A stretch of DNA of 28,363 nt from JAHIYG01 sp041306075 (GTDB lineage: Archaea > Altiarchaeota > Altiarchaeia > IMC4 > SCGC-AAA252-I15). The notes beneath the pieces are model-generated. The model saw only the letters and a list, made by a program, of their open reading frames with translations, did not search any database and had not been told where the DNA came from. Below, piece by piece: positions 1 to 8,313 of this stretch; within the stretch, counting starts at the first letter, position 1, and each line of letters opens with the position of its first letter. The stretch lies in NCBI GenBank assembly GCA_041306075.1, contig JBFYKH010000066.1, forward strand, positions 1 through 28,363. Direction: 5' to 3'. Position numbers and translations under genes: made by a program.

Positions 1-203
1 AGAAGGCTGACGTTGCCTTGTGGATGGTGCGCACCGAGGTCCGCTCGAAGGCGAGCGACATCCACTTGGGCCACGTCTTCGACGACGGCCCCGGACCGAG
101 TGGGAGGAGGTATTGCATGAATTCCGCGTCCTTGAGGTTCATCCCGAGGGAGGACCTGGAGAGGGAGGGGTACGGACGGTACGTTAAGCTTTTCAGCGCT
201 TGA
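1..203 (+). CDS. msrB: Peptide methionine (R)-S-oxide reductase MsrB, C-terminal part
   Basis: This is the 3' end of a gene that begins before the window; the reading frame is open from base 3 to the TGA at 201-203. MsrB reduces methionine-R-sulfoxide in damaged proteins, using thioredoxin-type reductants. The visible tail carries the hallmarks of the family: VRSK, the substrate-binding HLGHVFDDGPGP stretch, and RYCMNSASLRF, whose Cys is the usual catalytic residue, followed by a typical EDLEREGYG ending. The CxxC zinc sites, if present, would lie upstream and cannot be seen. Its 3' end overlaps the convergent DUF2064 gene by 11 bp. Family assignment is firm; whether it was fused to MsrA upstream is unknown. 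Confidence 0.93.
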   Translation, partial: KADVALWMVRTEVRSKASDIHLGHVFDDGPGPSGRRYCMNSASLRFIPREDLEREGYGRYVKLFSA

Positions 204-840
204 TTTTCCGGAGTACCCGGTAGGTGTTGCCGTCCTTCGGCAGCTCCCCGGACGCCCAGACGGCGTCGATGTCCTCCGGGGTGTCGACGTCGTGGAGGCT
301 CGGCGTGAAAGCGGCTTTGAGGCCGAGGCCCTTCGCGTTCTCGGTTAACCGCTCGAGGACGTCGTGGCGCTCCCAGTCCACGCCCTCGAAGAGCTCTGCG
401 CGGACGCCGGAGCCGCCGATGAGGTAGAAGCTGCCGTCGTGGGCTGGCCCGAAGACGACGTCGCTGCCTTTCATCAGCTCGAACGCCTCCTCTATGTGGT
501 CGGCGCGGAGCGTGGGGACGTCGCAGCCGACTACCATCACGTCCTTGACGCCCATCCGGTAGAAGTCCTTGAACACGTTCACCAGCTTCTCGCCGAGGTC
601 CCCTCCGCGCTGCGCGATGTACTTGCGCTCCCCTAGGAGCTGCCAGAGAGGCTGCAATTTCGCCTCCGGGTAGTAGGCGACGTAGGGGTAGTATGCTTTC
701 AGGCGGTCTAGCGTGTCCATTAGGAAGGCGACGTAGAGCTCCTCCACCTGGTATGCGGGCAGCTTCTTCTGAAGCCGGGTCTTGATGTGGCCCCGCTCCG
801 GCACCTTCGTGAATATTATGACATCCCTCAAGCCGTACAC
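193..840 (-). CDS. DUF2064 / TIGR04282-type GT-A fold transferase
   Basis: A 215-aa protein of the DUF2064 family, a small GT-A (Rossmann-like nucleotide-diphospho-sugar transferase) fold related to CofC-type nucleotidyltransferases. The N-terminus has the family pattern FTKVPERGHIKTRL (residues about 10-23), matching the P-x-x-G-x-x-K-T-R-L nucleotide-binding loop. GCDVPTL is the equivalent of the metal-binding Asp motif, and GPAHDGSFYLIGG is the usual family signature. Some members act in arsenosugar synthesis, but the substrate here cannot be inferred. The ATG at 840 is supported by a TATA box centred about 29 bp upstream, predicting an essentially leaderless mRNA. It overlaps the end of msrB convergently. 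Confidence 0.85.
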   Translation of the reverse strand: MYGLRDVIIFTKVPERGHIKTRLQKKLPAYQVEELYVAFLMDTLDRLKAYYPYVAYYPEAKLQPLWQLLGERKYIAQRGGDLGEKLVNVFKDFYRMGVKDVMVVGCDVPTLRADHIEEAFELMKGSDVVFGPAHDGSFYLIGGSGVRAELFEGVDWERHDVLERLTENAKGLGLKAAFTPSLHDVDTPEDIDAVWASGELPKDGNTYRVLRKIKR

Positions 841-864
841 CCCGGTTAAAGAATACCGTCCGGA

Positions 865-873
865 GTATATAAG
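865..873 (-). promoter_or_regulatory. TATA box of the DUF2064 gene
   Basis: Read on the minus strand this is CTTATATAC, a good archaeal TATA box. Its centre (about 869) is 29 bp from the ATG at 840, so transcription should begin at or within a few bases of the start codon. Confidence 0.7.
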
Positions 874-915
874 AATCCGGGGCGGGGGCGGGCGGATTTG
901 ACCGGTCGTCTCGCG

Positions 916-923
916 TATATATT
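916..923 (+). promoter_or_regulatory. TATA box of the histone-fold gene
   Basis: TATATATT preceded by a GC-rich stretch. Transcription would start near 943-948, giving a leader of about 60 nt before the ATG at 1009. This is longer than for the other genes here. A second weaker TA-rich element (TATGTATTTA, 934-943) could give a shorter leader. Confidence 0.55.
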
Positions 924-989
924 GTCGTTTTCTTATGTATTTAGGTTCTTTGCAGGCGGTTTCTAGGGCGTCTCAAGGGCGTTTAGGCA

Positions 990-1000
990 AGTGTCACACT
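990..1000. promoter_or_regulatory. Small palindrome just before the histone-fold start codon
   Basis: AGTGT-C-ACACT is a perfect inverted repeat with a one-base centre, ending 8 bp before the ATG at 1009, inside the predicted leader. It could be an operator or a small RNA element, but a palindrome of this size can occur by chance. Confidence 0.25.
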
Positions 1001-1008
1001 GACGTAAA

Positions 1009-1467
1009 ATGGCTAAGAAGAAGGGCAGGGATGCGGTCGAGGAGGAGAAGGCTGTTGTGGATGAGGAGACTGTAGAGGAGAAGCCGGCTGAGGCCGCGCC
1101 GAAGCCGGAGGCCCAGGCCACCGACGAGGATTTCACCCCGGAGGACGAGGCGAAGTACGCCTTCCCGATGGCGCCGATAGTCCGTCTCATGAAGCAGGAG
1201 ATGGACGAGGACAAGATGATACGCCGCCGCGTCAAGGAGGGGATGAACCAGTGGCTGGAGGTCCTCTGCCGGAAGGTGGCTAAGAAGATGAACCAGAGCG
1301 AGTACACGATGGTGGAGATAGACGACTTCAAGACCGCCATCGAGGCTTACGAGATGATAGACTCCGTGGAGCAGGAGCGCGCGAGAATCGTCGCCACCCT
1401 CGAGAAGGTCAAGCAGGACTGCGACTCCCTCATCATGGACGTGAACAGGAAGTTCATAACGCCCTAG
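1009..1467 (+). CDS. Archaeal histone-fold protein with acidic N-terminal tail and C-terminal helical extension
   Basis: A 152-aa protein. Residues 52-118 match the layout of the HMf-type histone fold: PMAPIVRLMK corresponds to the PIAPIGRIIK start of helix 1, followed by a long central helix (about 76-94) and YTMVEIDDFKTAI in place of the TIKAEDIELAV end of the fold. Canonical archaeal histones are about 67 aa and tailless. This one adds a 50-residue Lys/Glu/Ala/Pro-rich tail (MAKKKGRD, then mainly acidic) and a C-terminal charged helix (about 118-148) that could form a coiled coil. The predicted role is DNA packaging or regulation; a transcription-factor-type histone fold is possible. The loop residues that hold DNA in HMf are poorly conserved. 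The call is from motif layout, not a search. Confidence 0.68.
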   Translation: MAKKKGRDAVEEEKAVVDEETVEEKPAEAAPKPEAQATDEDFTPEDEAKYAFPMAPIVRLMKQEMDEDKMIRRRVKEGMNQWLEVLCRKVAKKMNQSEYTMVEIDDFKTAIEAYEMIDSVEQERARIVATLEKVKQDCDSLIMDVNRKFITP

Positions 1468-1480
1468 GGGGGCTAACCGT

Positions 1481-2182
1481 TCACTCGACCTTCTCGCCTA
1501 TCTGCTGCACCCTGAAGTTCAGGTGGGTGGTGAAGTTATCCATCACCAGGTCCATGCCCTGGGGGCCGTATACGAGCTTGCAGCTCCAGCCTTTGCCGAT
1601 GCCGCCGAGGTTCCCGTACACCATCCTGAAGGTGGCGCCCGTCTCGTCTATCCTGCCTTCCTTGACCTCGCCTATCCAGCCAGGCACCGGGTCCTTGGAG
1701 TACTTTATCCTTCCGCCGAGTATCTGGTCTCCGTTGACCTTGAATGCCATGAAGGTGTGGCCGTCCGAGGCGAAGACCCCCTTGGACAAAAGCTCCGACA
1801 GCTCCTTCTTCCTGGCGGCCCCCTCAGCCGTCGTCTTCGGGCTCGCCTTCTCCGGGAGGACCTTGTAGGTGAAGCCGTATTCGCGCTGCACACCATCCTT
1901 AGGCTTCTCTACCGTCGGCTGCGCCTTCTCGGTCGCGACCGCGCTTTTCACGGACTCGTAGGCGCCGGCGCCGGCGTCCTTGATTTCCGCCCGGTAGAGC
2001 CAGGCTCCGAGGCCTATGGCTGCGGCGAGGCCGCCTATCAGCGCGTTCCTGCCGAACTTGCTCTTTGTGGCGGGGCGCTCCCTCACCGTCTCCGGCGGCG
2101 GCTTAGGCTGGGGCAGCGTGTCCACCCGGCCTTCGCCGTACTGCGGTCCCTGTTTCCCGTCGACTCTGCTTATGGCTGGCAT
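1481..2182 (-). CDS. Single-span membrane protein, partner of the giant protein
   Basis: A 233-aa protein of unknown family. It starts with a soluble Pro-rich and basic stretch (residues 1-45), then one predicted membrane segment (about 47-63, Ala/Gly/Leu-rich, ending WLY). After an Ala/Lys/Glu linker comes a C-terminal domain (about 98-233) rich in Gly, Lys and beta-type sequence with only one Cys. By the positive-inside rule the N-terminus is probably cytoplasmic and the C-terminal domain outside. It begins 6 bp after the stop of the 1977-aa gene, so the two form one transcript and probably one complex. The start ATG follows that stop closely. I cannot name a function. Confidence 0.72.
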   Translation of the reverse strand: MPAISRVDGKQGPQYGEGRVDTLPQPKPPPETVRERPATKSKFGRNALIGGLAAAIGLGAWLYRAEIKDAGAGAYESVKSAVATEKAQPTVEKPKDGVQREYGFTYKVLPEKASPKTTAEGAARKKELSELLSKGVFASDGHTFMAFKVNGDQILGGRIKYSKDPVPGWIGEVKEGRIDETGATFRMVYGNLGGIGKGWSCKLVYGPQGMDLVMDNFTTHLNFRVQQIGEKVE

Positions 2183-2188
2183 GTTGCA

Positions 2189-5100
2189 TCACTTGAAGAC
2201 TACCGTGGACGGCTGCCCGTTCAGGCGGTCCGACACGTCCGTTATGAGGTCGAGGCGCGCGAGCTCCTGCGGGACCGGCTGGTTCTGCTGGTAGCGTTCC
2301 GCCCACTTCCCCCTCGCCTTCTCGGCCTGTTCCGCGGCCACGCCCGTGTGGCCCAGCTTCTCCAGGAGCTTGGCGGAGCGGTTGTTGCATCCGGGCGGCG
2401 CGGCCTGCACATCGTCCGGGTGGTCCTTGATGAATTTCGTGAGATCGGTGACCGCGTCCTTCTCGCCGGCCCTCGTGCCCCAGGGCAGGATTGAGCCGAG
2501 GCTGATGACGTCCAGGAACCTGCCCCAGTTGTTCCGGTGCATCGTCCGTATCCTGTGGTTCTTCTCCGCTTGGTCGTAGACCCCTGCCAGCGGGACCGCC
2601 GCCCGCTCGGCGTCCGTCCATACCGGCTGCGTGAGCGCGCCCCATGAGGCTTCCGTGAACCGGTTCAGGCTCTCGAGGACCCGCCTCTTCAGCGCACGCG
2701 CGGCGAGTGTGTCGACGAATATGTGGCGCATGTCTATGCCGTGGTCGGCGCCCGGCACGTCGACCCTGTAGGTGTGGAGTATCTGGTTGCATGTGACCGG
2801 GTCCAGCATCCCCAATGCCTCCCTGTACATCCCGAGCGCCGGGTCCAGGTCGTATGTGATGTGGCTTCCCCTCAGGCCTTCCAGCCAGGCATTGTCCGCG
2901 CTCTTGGCGAGCGTCTCGGCCCCGATTATGCCTACCGTCCTCTGCTCGGAGGCCCGGATGTAGCTTCTCGCGTCCATCGGGTCCAGGGCCGCCGGGTCGT
3001 ATGCGCCTATCTCCTGGTGAGCCCTCCTCGCCCAGGCGTTCGCGAGCCAGCGCCTCTCAGTGAACGCTACGAGGCCGTACGATGCTGCCGTCACTGCGGA
3101 TGCCGCCGCCGCCAGGGGCAGCGCGACCGGGGCGGCAGTCCCGCCGGACGCCACGGTGGCCGCGGCGCTTCCCGTAACCACCGCAGCAGCGCCGGTGCCT
3201 AACTTGAGCGCCCTGCTCTTGCCGTTTTTGCTCTGCAGCGCCGCTATGGCGCCGATCTCGTTGTTGACGAGCCCCATCGCTGCCATCGCCTCCGCGTTCT
3301 CGCCTTCCACGCGCTCGGCGCCTGAGTAGTTGAACCTGTTGTTCCACCAGCGCTCTAGGCGCGGGAGCCTGAGCTGCGGCCACTCGCCCTTCCAGGTGTA
3401 GACGGGCCTGTTCTCGTCGAGCACCCAGCCCGGCCGCTCTCCGCGGGATATCAGCCATGCGGCGGTGAAGTCGTCGAGCGAACTTTGGAGTTTTTTCCAC
3501 TTCCCTGGCCCCGCCTGGACAGTCTGTTCGGCGACGGCCTTCTTCACCCAGCCTCTGGCGTTGAGCGAGTGCACCCTGAAGTCGACCGCCCCCTCCCCGT
3601 ATGCGAGGTTCTCGGAACTGGAGTATGCTAGCTTGAACGCGTTCTCCGAGTCGTTCAGCCTGCCCTCGGACTGCGCTATGACGCCTTCGCCGTAGTACTT
3701 GAAAACGTCCCCGAGGTGCCTCATGTCGCCGGATATCCCGTATTCGTCGGCCGTTATCGACAGTGCGTTGCCCCTGATGTCCCCGAGGAGGCCGAGCATG
3801 TTCTCGTTCTTCCTGAGGAGGGCCGCGACCTCCGCGGCGTCGCCGACCGCCCCCGACTCGAGCTTCCGGCGGGCTTCGTGCGTCTTCGGTATGTGGTGGG
3901 CGTCCAGTATGTCGCCGGCCTCGGCCAGGCTCACCGGGGCGTCGCCGTCGAGCTTCTCGCTCAGCTCCTGGTAGGCTTTGACCGCGGACCATGCCGTGTG
4001 CCCTTCCGGCACGCCGTTTGAGTCCAGTATGTCGGCGAAGCCTGCCATGTTGTTCCTTATCGCGCCCTGCTCCACCGCCTTGGCCGAGTCCGCGTAGGCG
4101 CTCTGGCACCTGGCGATGTTCATCATGAAGCCGCGCATGTACGGCTCCTGCGTGAGTATCTGGATGTCTAGCCTCTCGCTCGGCCATTGCCCCTCGACTA
4201 TGAGGCCGGGGGCCATTACAGTGTTCCTGTACGCGTGGCCCGGATCCTTCGGCGACTCCCCGTACTTAGCGGCCTCGTCCCCGGGCTGCACCCGCAGGCG
4301 GTTCCTTATGTTCGAGGGGTTCATTATGCCGTCGAACAGGTCGTCCGTGTGGACGACAGTCTCTATCGGGGGTATCGTCGTCCCGTAGCTGTTGGTGAGG
4401 TCGTAGTGCTCCGCCAGGCTCCCGAACCATGCGTCCGCCTCCTGCATGTACAGGTACACCCTCCTTGCGGCCTCGTATGATGAGAGTTCGCCGAACTGCC
4501 AGTTCGCGCCCTTGTTCTTCTCGAGCTCGGCCTGCTGCTGCGCTATCTTCGCCTCCTTCTGGTCCTTGGTGTCCTCCGCCTTGACGTCGAGGCTCTTCGC
4601 CCTGCACCACTCCTGGAAGGCCTTGGTCTTGACGGCGGCCCCTATCCTCGCGAAGTGGTCCTTGCCTTCGACGCCGAAGAGGTCTGTCATCAGGCCGTGT
4701 ATGACCTTGTCGCGTTCCACGTCGACGGTGCTTTGGACGCCGTTCACGACGACCGGTATGTCCTTGCCTGCGACCGCGAGCGCGAACCCTATGGGGGCGT
4801 ACGCGTTCCCTAGGTGGGCCCTCAGGGGCTTCAGCTGCGTCTTGTACTTGCCTATGAGCTGCGCGACCCTGACGCGGCCCCAGTAGTCCTCCTTGTCCTC
4901 GGGGGTCCCCGGGGGCGCGGACTCCTTGAAGGCCTGCATCACCCAGACCTTGTCGTAGAAGAACCTCTCCTGCGCCATCGTCCCCGACGTGGCGTCGAGG
5001 TTGTCTAGCGTCGACTTCTTGGTCCCGGTCTCGACGCCCCACTTCACCAGCCTGTCCTGCTCCGCCTGGAACATGTCGTTGAGTTTGACGAGCACCATTG

Positions 5101-8100
5101 TCAGCGCCTTCCCGTCGATGGTGGTGTCGTTCGTGAGCGATTGTATCCTCATCTTCTGGACGGTCGTGAGGGCCCCTATCATCATGTCGCCGATCGTCCC
5201 CGCCATCTCGGCGGCCTCCTCCGGCGAGCCCTTGTCCGGGCTGAATATCCCCTGGTACTGGGTCGAGTTCATTATCGGGCAGACTATCGTGAGGTCGTCC
5301 TTGAGGGCGAACGCGTACTTCCTTATCGCGTCGGCCTCCTCAGGGGTGACCTGCGCCCCGTACGGCTTGAACTCCTCGTCCGGCATGCACGCTATGTCCC
5401 GTAGCATGTACTTCATCATCGGCTTCGCGGCCCTGTTGTCGAACCCGCCGCGGAACATCGTCCGGTACCGGAGGTTGTTGTCTATGTCCTGGTCTAGGCC
5501 GGCCTTCCGGTAGAAGGTCTGCGTGAACATGGCTATCCCCGTCTTCGTGTCCTCCATAAGGGTCGTGTAGGCGAGCGAGTCGATGAGCTCGTTGCCTGCG
5601 AGGCGGCTGACGCGCTCCCCGAATGTGCCTTGGTCGTACTTCTCGTCTTCGGCGAGCTTCTTGGCGTCCTTCTTCTTCCTGGCGGCGACCGACTTCACGA
5701 GGCTCTCGAACCCGTGATTCTGGTCGGCGTACCTGACAGCCGTGCCGGAGGATGTGGGCACTGTGACGCCGTCGAACGTCTGCGTCTTCTTCTGCTTGCC
5801 CTTCTCCTCGGTGACGGTTATTGCCACGTCTGGCGAGCCGGCGGCCTTCGCCCTCACCGTGACCTTGAGCGTCCTCCCCTCCTTTGTGGCCACGTCCAGG
5901 GTATTTGGGTCGGCCTTGTCGACCGTAACGTCCGAGACGCCGTCGTATCCCTCGATGAGGCTCTTCGCCCTGAGGAAGTGCTGCATCTGCTTTGCGGTGC
6001 ACGCCTCCCCGGCCTGGAACTGCATCCGGTCGGTGATGTCTTCCACGACCCTCCCTTCGAATCCTGACGCTGCGAGGACGTTGGCTTTCACCGCGCCCGA
6101 CGCGTCCACCACGTCGTCTCTCGTGACCTCCTCTATGAACCTTATCCGCTTCTGCCTCCCTTCGTTGACGACAGTCAGCACATCGTTGATGGTCCGGGAG
6201 TCCCGTATCAGAGCCGCCAGGCCTTCAACGCCCTGCTTGAGCGCCTTGGCGTCCTTCTCCAGCTCCTGCTGTGAGAGCTTTGACACGCCCGATGCCGCGA
6301 CGACCGAGGCCGTGAGGTCAGCTGCCGTCAGCTCCTCCACTGTGTTCGCCCTGGCGCCTCCGGCGGCTAAGCGCTCCTTGTTCACGGCGTCCAGGACTGC
6401 CAGCTTCTGGGCTTCCACGACCTGGTTGTCGACCAGCTTGGTGGAGAACTGCCCGAGTTCATGGGCGCCCCAGACGTCGTTTATCAGGAGGCCCCAGCCG
6501 CGTATCCGGTCCTCGTTGTTGCCGCCGTAAGTCCGCTTCACGTAGTTCCTGACGGCGTCGTGCTGGGTGGGCGCTCCTTCGACCTGGAGGTCCTGGACGA
6601 ACCCGTCCCTGAAGGGGAGCCCCTCGTTGAGCACCGGCTGCTTGTTGGGGTCCGGGTTTCTGGTGTCCCTCACGAGGACGTTGCCAATCCTGTCCCACAG
6701 GACGTGTGTGATGTGCCTGAAGTAGGGCGTCTTGCTCTCGTATGTTATCCTGTCGTTCCTCATCTCGAAGAACCACGGCCGCATGTCCTCCGCCACCGTC
6801 TTGTAGGCGGCGGTCTTCCATTCCGGGTTCGTGGCCCCGAGGACCTGGCCCTTGGATATCAGGGAGTCGTCGAACGCCTTGTTCAGGACCTGGCCGAGGT
6901 CCTTCCCGTACGAGCTTAAGTCCCCCCGGTCCTTGATTTCCTTGAGCGTCTCGCCGGTCGCGGACGAGTATCTTGCCAGGAGCGCCCTCGCCTTCTCCCG
7001 CTCGGCCCTGTTGGCGGCGAAGTAGTGTTCGCCCTGTATCGCCCATATCCTCTTCGGGTGGTACCGCTTCGAGGTCCGCATGTTCTCCAGCTTCGTGAAC
7101 ACGGCGGCGTTCCTGGCGTGCCATCCGAGCGCCTCGGTCAGGTGCTCGTTGAAGTCCACGCCGTTGTCGATGAGCTCGGTCCTCATCCCGACGAGCGTCC
7201 GTTCCGTGCCGTCGAATGCGTTGAACCTGAACTCCCAGTTGTAGAGCCGCTCGCGCATTGTCTTCAGTATGAGGAGGCTGAGGGCCTCTGCGTTGTCCTT
7301 CTGGCCGACCTCCTTGAGGTGCATGTAGAGCGCCAGGCCGTCGGCCACCGTCACCTTCTTGTACTGGTCGGGCTTTTCCTTGTCGTCCCGGTCCTTGAGC
7401 ATGCCCTTCAGCTTCTCGTCGCGGAATATCTTCCCGAAGACGTTGCCGAGCCTCCTGCCCCGGAACGGCGATTCCTTGTCGTCGAGGTCGACGACCGTGC
7501 CGAAGAGCAGGCTCTGCATGAGGCCTGCGACGTCGGACGGGGAGACTTCCACTTCCGGCGCGGACGCGCCCTTCCCCTGCTGGGGGGCCGACACCGAGAG
7601 CGAGGAGAGCTTCACCGTCTGGCTTTTCTCCTTGAACTTGATGTCCTTGAACGCGCCGACGAGCGCGCCGACCGCGCCCTGGTTCTCGTCGAGGTCGCAT
7701 ATGAGCCTGAGGTTGTTCTGCGCGTCTGATACCGCGACCATGGACCGGACGTTGTCGACCAGCTTCTTCCCGGCGTAGTCCGCCGGCATCTGGGACACCA
7801 CCAGCGACAGCGGGACCCGCTGTTCGGGCTCCTCCTTCTTGCGCCTTGCCGCTTTCGGCGCGACTCTGCCTGAAGGGACGATTATGCCCGGCAGTGGCGA
7901 CGGCGATATCGGCTTCCTGCCGGCTTCGGCAGGCTCGGCTTCCGTTCCCCCGGCTGGAGCCCCCGTCGACTTGATGACGTCATGTTCGGCGAGCGTGGCC
8001 TGGGCGTTCGCCTGCCGCAGTTGGGCCTTTTTTATCTCCAGGTCTAGGAGTCGCTGTTCCTCTTCTATCTCCTCGCGGGACCTTTTCCTTTTTTCCGGGG

Positions 8101-8122
8101 TTTTTTCGCTGGGGGAGGCCAT
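2189..8122 (-). CDS. Giant 1977-aa protein of unknown family
   Basis: One uninterrupted reading frame of 5934 bp, with codon use like its neighbours. No signal peptide. Residues about 5-50 form a highly charged probable coiled coil (KRKRSREEIEEEQ then alternating Leu/Lys/Gln). A Pro/Gly/Ala linker follows to about 105. The rest is mostly alpha-helical, charged and Cys-poor, with scattered Trp and Tyr. Near residues 1640-1688 is an Ala/Gly/Val-rich hydrophobic stretch that could be one or two membrane helices, with about 290 residues after it. I see no nucleotide-binding loop, catalytic motif or repeat. The downstream membrane protein gene is 6 bp away. A structural or surface-associated scaffold is possible, but this is inference only. 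The ATG at 8122 lies about 34 bp from a good TATA box. Confidence 0.85.
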   Translation of the reverse strand: MASPSEKTPEKRKRSREEIEEEQRLLDLEIKKAQLRQANAQATLAEHDVIKSTGAPAGGTEAEPAEAGRKPISPSPLPGIIVPSGRVAPKAARRKKEEPEQRVPLSLVVSQMPADYAGKKLVDNVRSMVAVSDAQNNLRLICDLDENQGAVGALVGAFKDIKFKEKSQTVKLSSLSVSAPQQGKGASAPEVEVSPSDVAGLMQSLLFGTVVDLDDKESPFRGRRLGNVFGKIFRDEKLKGMLKDRDDKEKPDQYKKVTVADGLALYMHLKEVGQKDNAEALSLLILKTMRERLYNWEFRFNAFDGTERTLVGMRTELIDNGVDFNEHLTEALGWHARNAAVFTKLENMRTSKRYHPKRIWAIQGEHYFAANRAEREKARALLARYSSATGETLKEIKDRGDLSSYGKDLGQVLNKAFDDSLISKGQVLGATNPEWKTAAYKTVAEDMRPWFFEMRNDRITYESKTPYFRHITHVLWDRIGNVLVRDTRNPDPNKQPVLNEGLPFRDGFVQDLQVEGAPTQHDAVRNYVKRTYGGNNEDRIRGWGLLINDVWGAHELGQFSTKLVDNQVVEAQKLAVLDAVNKERLAAGGARANTVEELTAADLTASVVAASGVSKLSQQELEKDAKALKQGVEGLAALIRDSRTINDVLTVVNEGRQKRIRFIEEVTRDDVVDASGAVKANVLAASGFEGRVVEDITDRMQFQAGEACTAKQMQHFLRAKSLIEGYDGVSDVTVDKADPNTLDVATKEGRTLKVTVRAKAAGSPDVAITVTEEKGKQKKTQTFDGVTVPTSSGTAVRYADQNHGFESLVKSVAARKKKDAKKLAEDEKYDQGTFGERVSRLAGNELIDSLAYTTLMEDTKTGIAMFTQTFYRKAGLDQDIDNNLRYRTMFRGGFDNRAAKPMMKYMLRDIACMPDEEFKPYGAQVTPEEADAIRKYAFALKDDLTIVCPIMNSTQYQGIFSPDKGSPEEAAEMAGTIGDMMIGALTTVQKMRIQSLTNDTTIDGKALTMVLVKLNDMFQAEQDRLVKWGVETGTKKSTLDNLDATSGTMAQERFFYDKVWVMQAFKESAPPGTPEDKEDYWGRVRVAQLIGKYKTQLKPLRAHLGNAYAPIGFALAVAGKDIPVVVNGVQSTVDVERDKVIHGLMTDLFGVEGKDHFARIGAAVKTKAFQEWCRAKSLDVKAEDTKDQKEAKIAQQQAELEKNKGANWQFGELSSYEAARRVYLYMQEADAWFGSLAEHYDLTNSYGTTIPPIETVVHTDDLFDGIMNPSNIRNRLRVQPGDEAAKYGESPKDPGHAYRNTVMAPGLIVEGQWPSERLDIQILTQEPYMRGFMMNIARCQSAYADSAKAVEQGAIRNNMAGFADILDSNGVPEGHTAWSAVKAYQELSEKLDGDAPVSLAEAGDILDAHHIPKTHEARRKLESGAVGDAAEVAALLRKNENMLGLLGDIRGNALSITADEYGISGDMRHLGDVFKYYGEGVIAQSEGRLNDSENAFKLAYSSSENLAYGEGAVDFRVHSLNARGWVKKAVAEQTVQAGPGKWKKLQSSLDDFTAAWLISRGERPGWVLDENRPVYTWKGEWPQLRLPRLERWWNNRFNYSGAERVEGENAEAMAAMGLVNNEIGAIAALQSKNGKSRALKLGTGAAAVVTGSAAATVASGGTAAPVALPLAAAASAVTAASYGLVAFTERRWLANAWARRAHQEIGAYDPAALDPMDARSYIRASEQRTVGIIGAETLAKSADNAWLEGLRGSHITYDLDPALGMYREALGMLDPVTCNQILHTYRVDVPGADHGIDMRHIFVDTLAARALKRRVLESLNRFTEASWGALTQPVWTDAERAAVPLAGVYDQAEKNHRIRTMHRNNWGRFLDVISLGSILPWGTRAGEKDAVTDLTKFIKDHPDDVQAAPPGCNNRSAKLLEKLGHTGVAAEQAEKARGKWAERYQQNQPVPQELARLDLITDVSDRLNGQPSTVVFK

Positions 8123-8152
8123 TTTGCGTTGATATTACTCGGTGTTATAGGC

Positions 8153-8159
8153 TTAAATA
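8153..8159 (-). promoter_or_regulatory. TATA box of the giant-protein operon
   Basis: On the minus strand the sequence reads GTATTTAAGC. Transcription should begin near 8129, giving a leader of about 7 nt before the ATG at 8122. The flank (8130-8220) is far richer in A+T than the coding DNA around it. Confidence 0.65.
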
Positions 8160-8281
8160 CTTCTGTTTTAGGCTGTTTTAGCGGTATAGCGTGTTTTTAG
8201 ACTTGTTTAAAAAATGCGATTAAACATTGTTCAATTACTATTTTTGTGTGTGGCGGACGCCAGGACGGAGGCGACCATATC
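8160..8281. other. A+T-rich intergenic island with short T-rich repeats
   Basis: This is the longest gene-free stretch in the window, lying between the divergent giant-protein and aIF2-beta genes. It contains CTGTTTTAG twice (about 8163-8171 and 8174-8182) with further GTTTTTAG- and GTTTAAA-type runs after it. A short open frame from 8214 enters the aIF2-beta region in the wrong frame and is not a gene. The repeats could be regulator sites. No RNA gene was recognised. Confidence 0.35.
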
Positions 8282-8288
8282 TTATATT
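8282..8288 (+). promoter_or_regulatory. TATA box of the aIF2-beta operon
   Basis: TTATATT centred at 8285, 29 bp before the ATG at 8314, which predicts a leaderless or nearly leaderless transcript for aIF2-beta, DUF424 and glycerol-1-phosphate dehydrogenase. Confidence 0.68.
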
Positions 8289-8313
8289 ACCGTAAACGCT
8301 AATCTGTTCCACA

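Noticed and set aside
1523..2494. Plus-strand frame of 323 codons opposite the membrane-protein gene
   Set aside because: Arg/Leu/Val-rich antisense shadow spanning two real genes, with no recognisable features.
3057..7700. Long minus-strand frames of 220-413 codons inside the giant gene (for example 3057-4187, 4266-5042, 5340-6002, 6459-7700)
   Set aside because: They are Arg/Gly/Pro/His-rich shadows in the other frame of a G+C-rich gene, with no promoter or domain. The giant frame has the natural amino-acid make-up.
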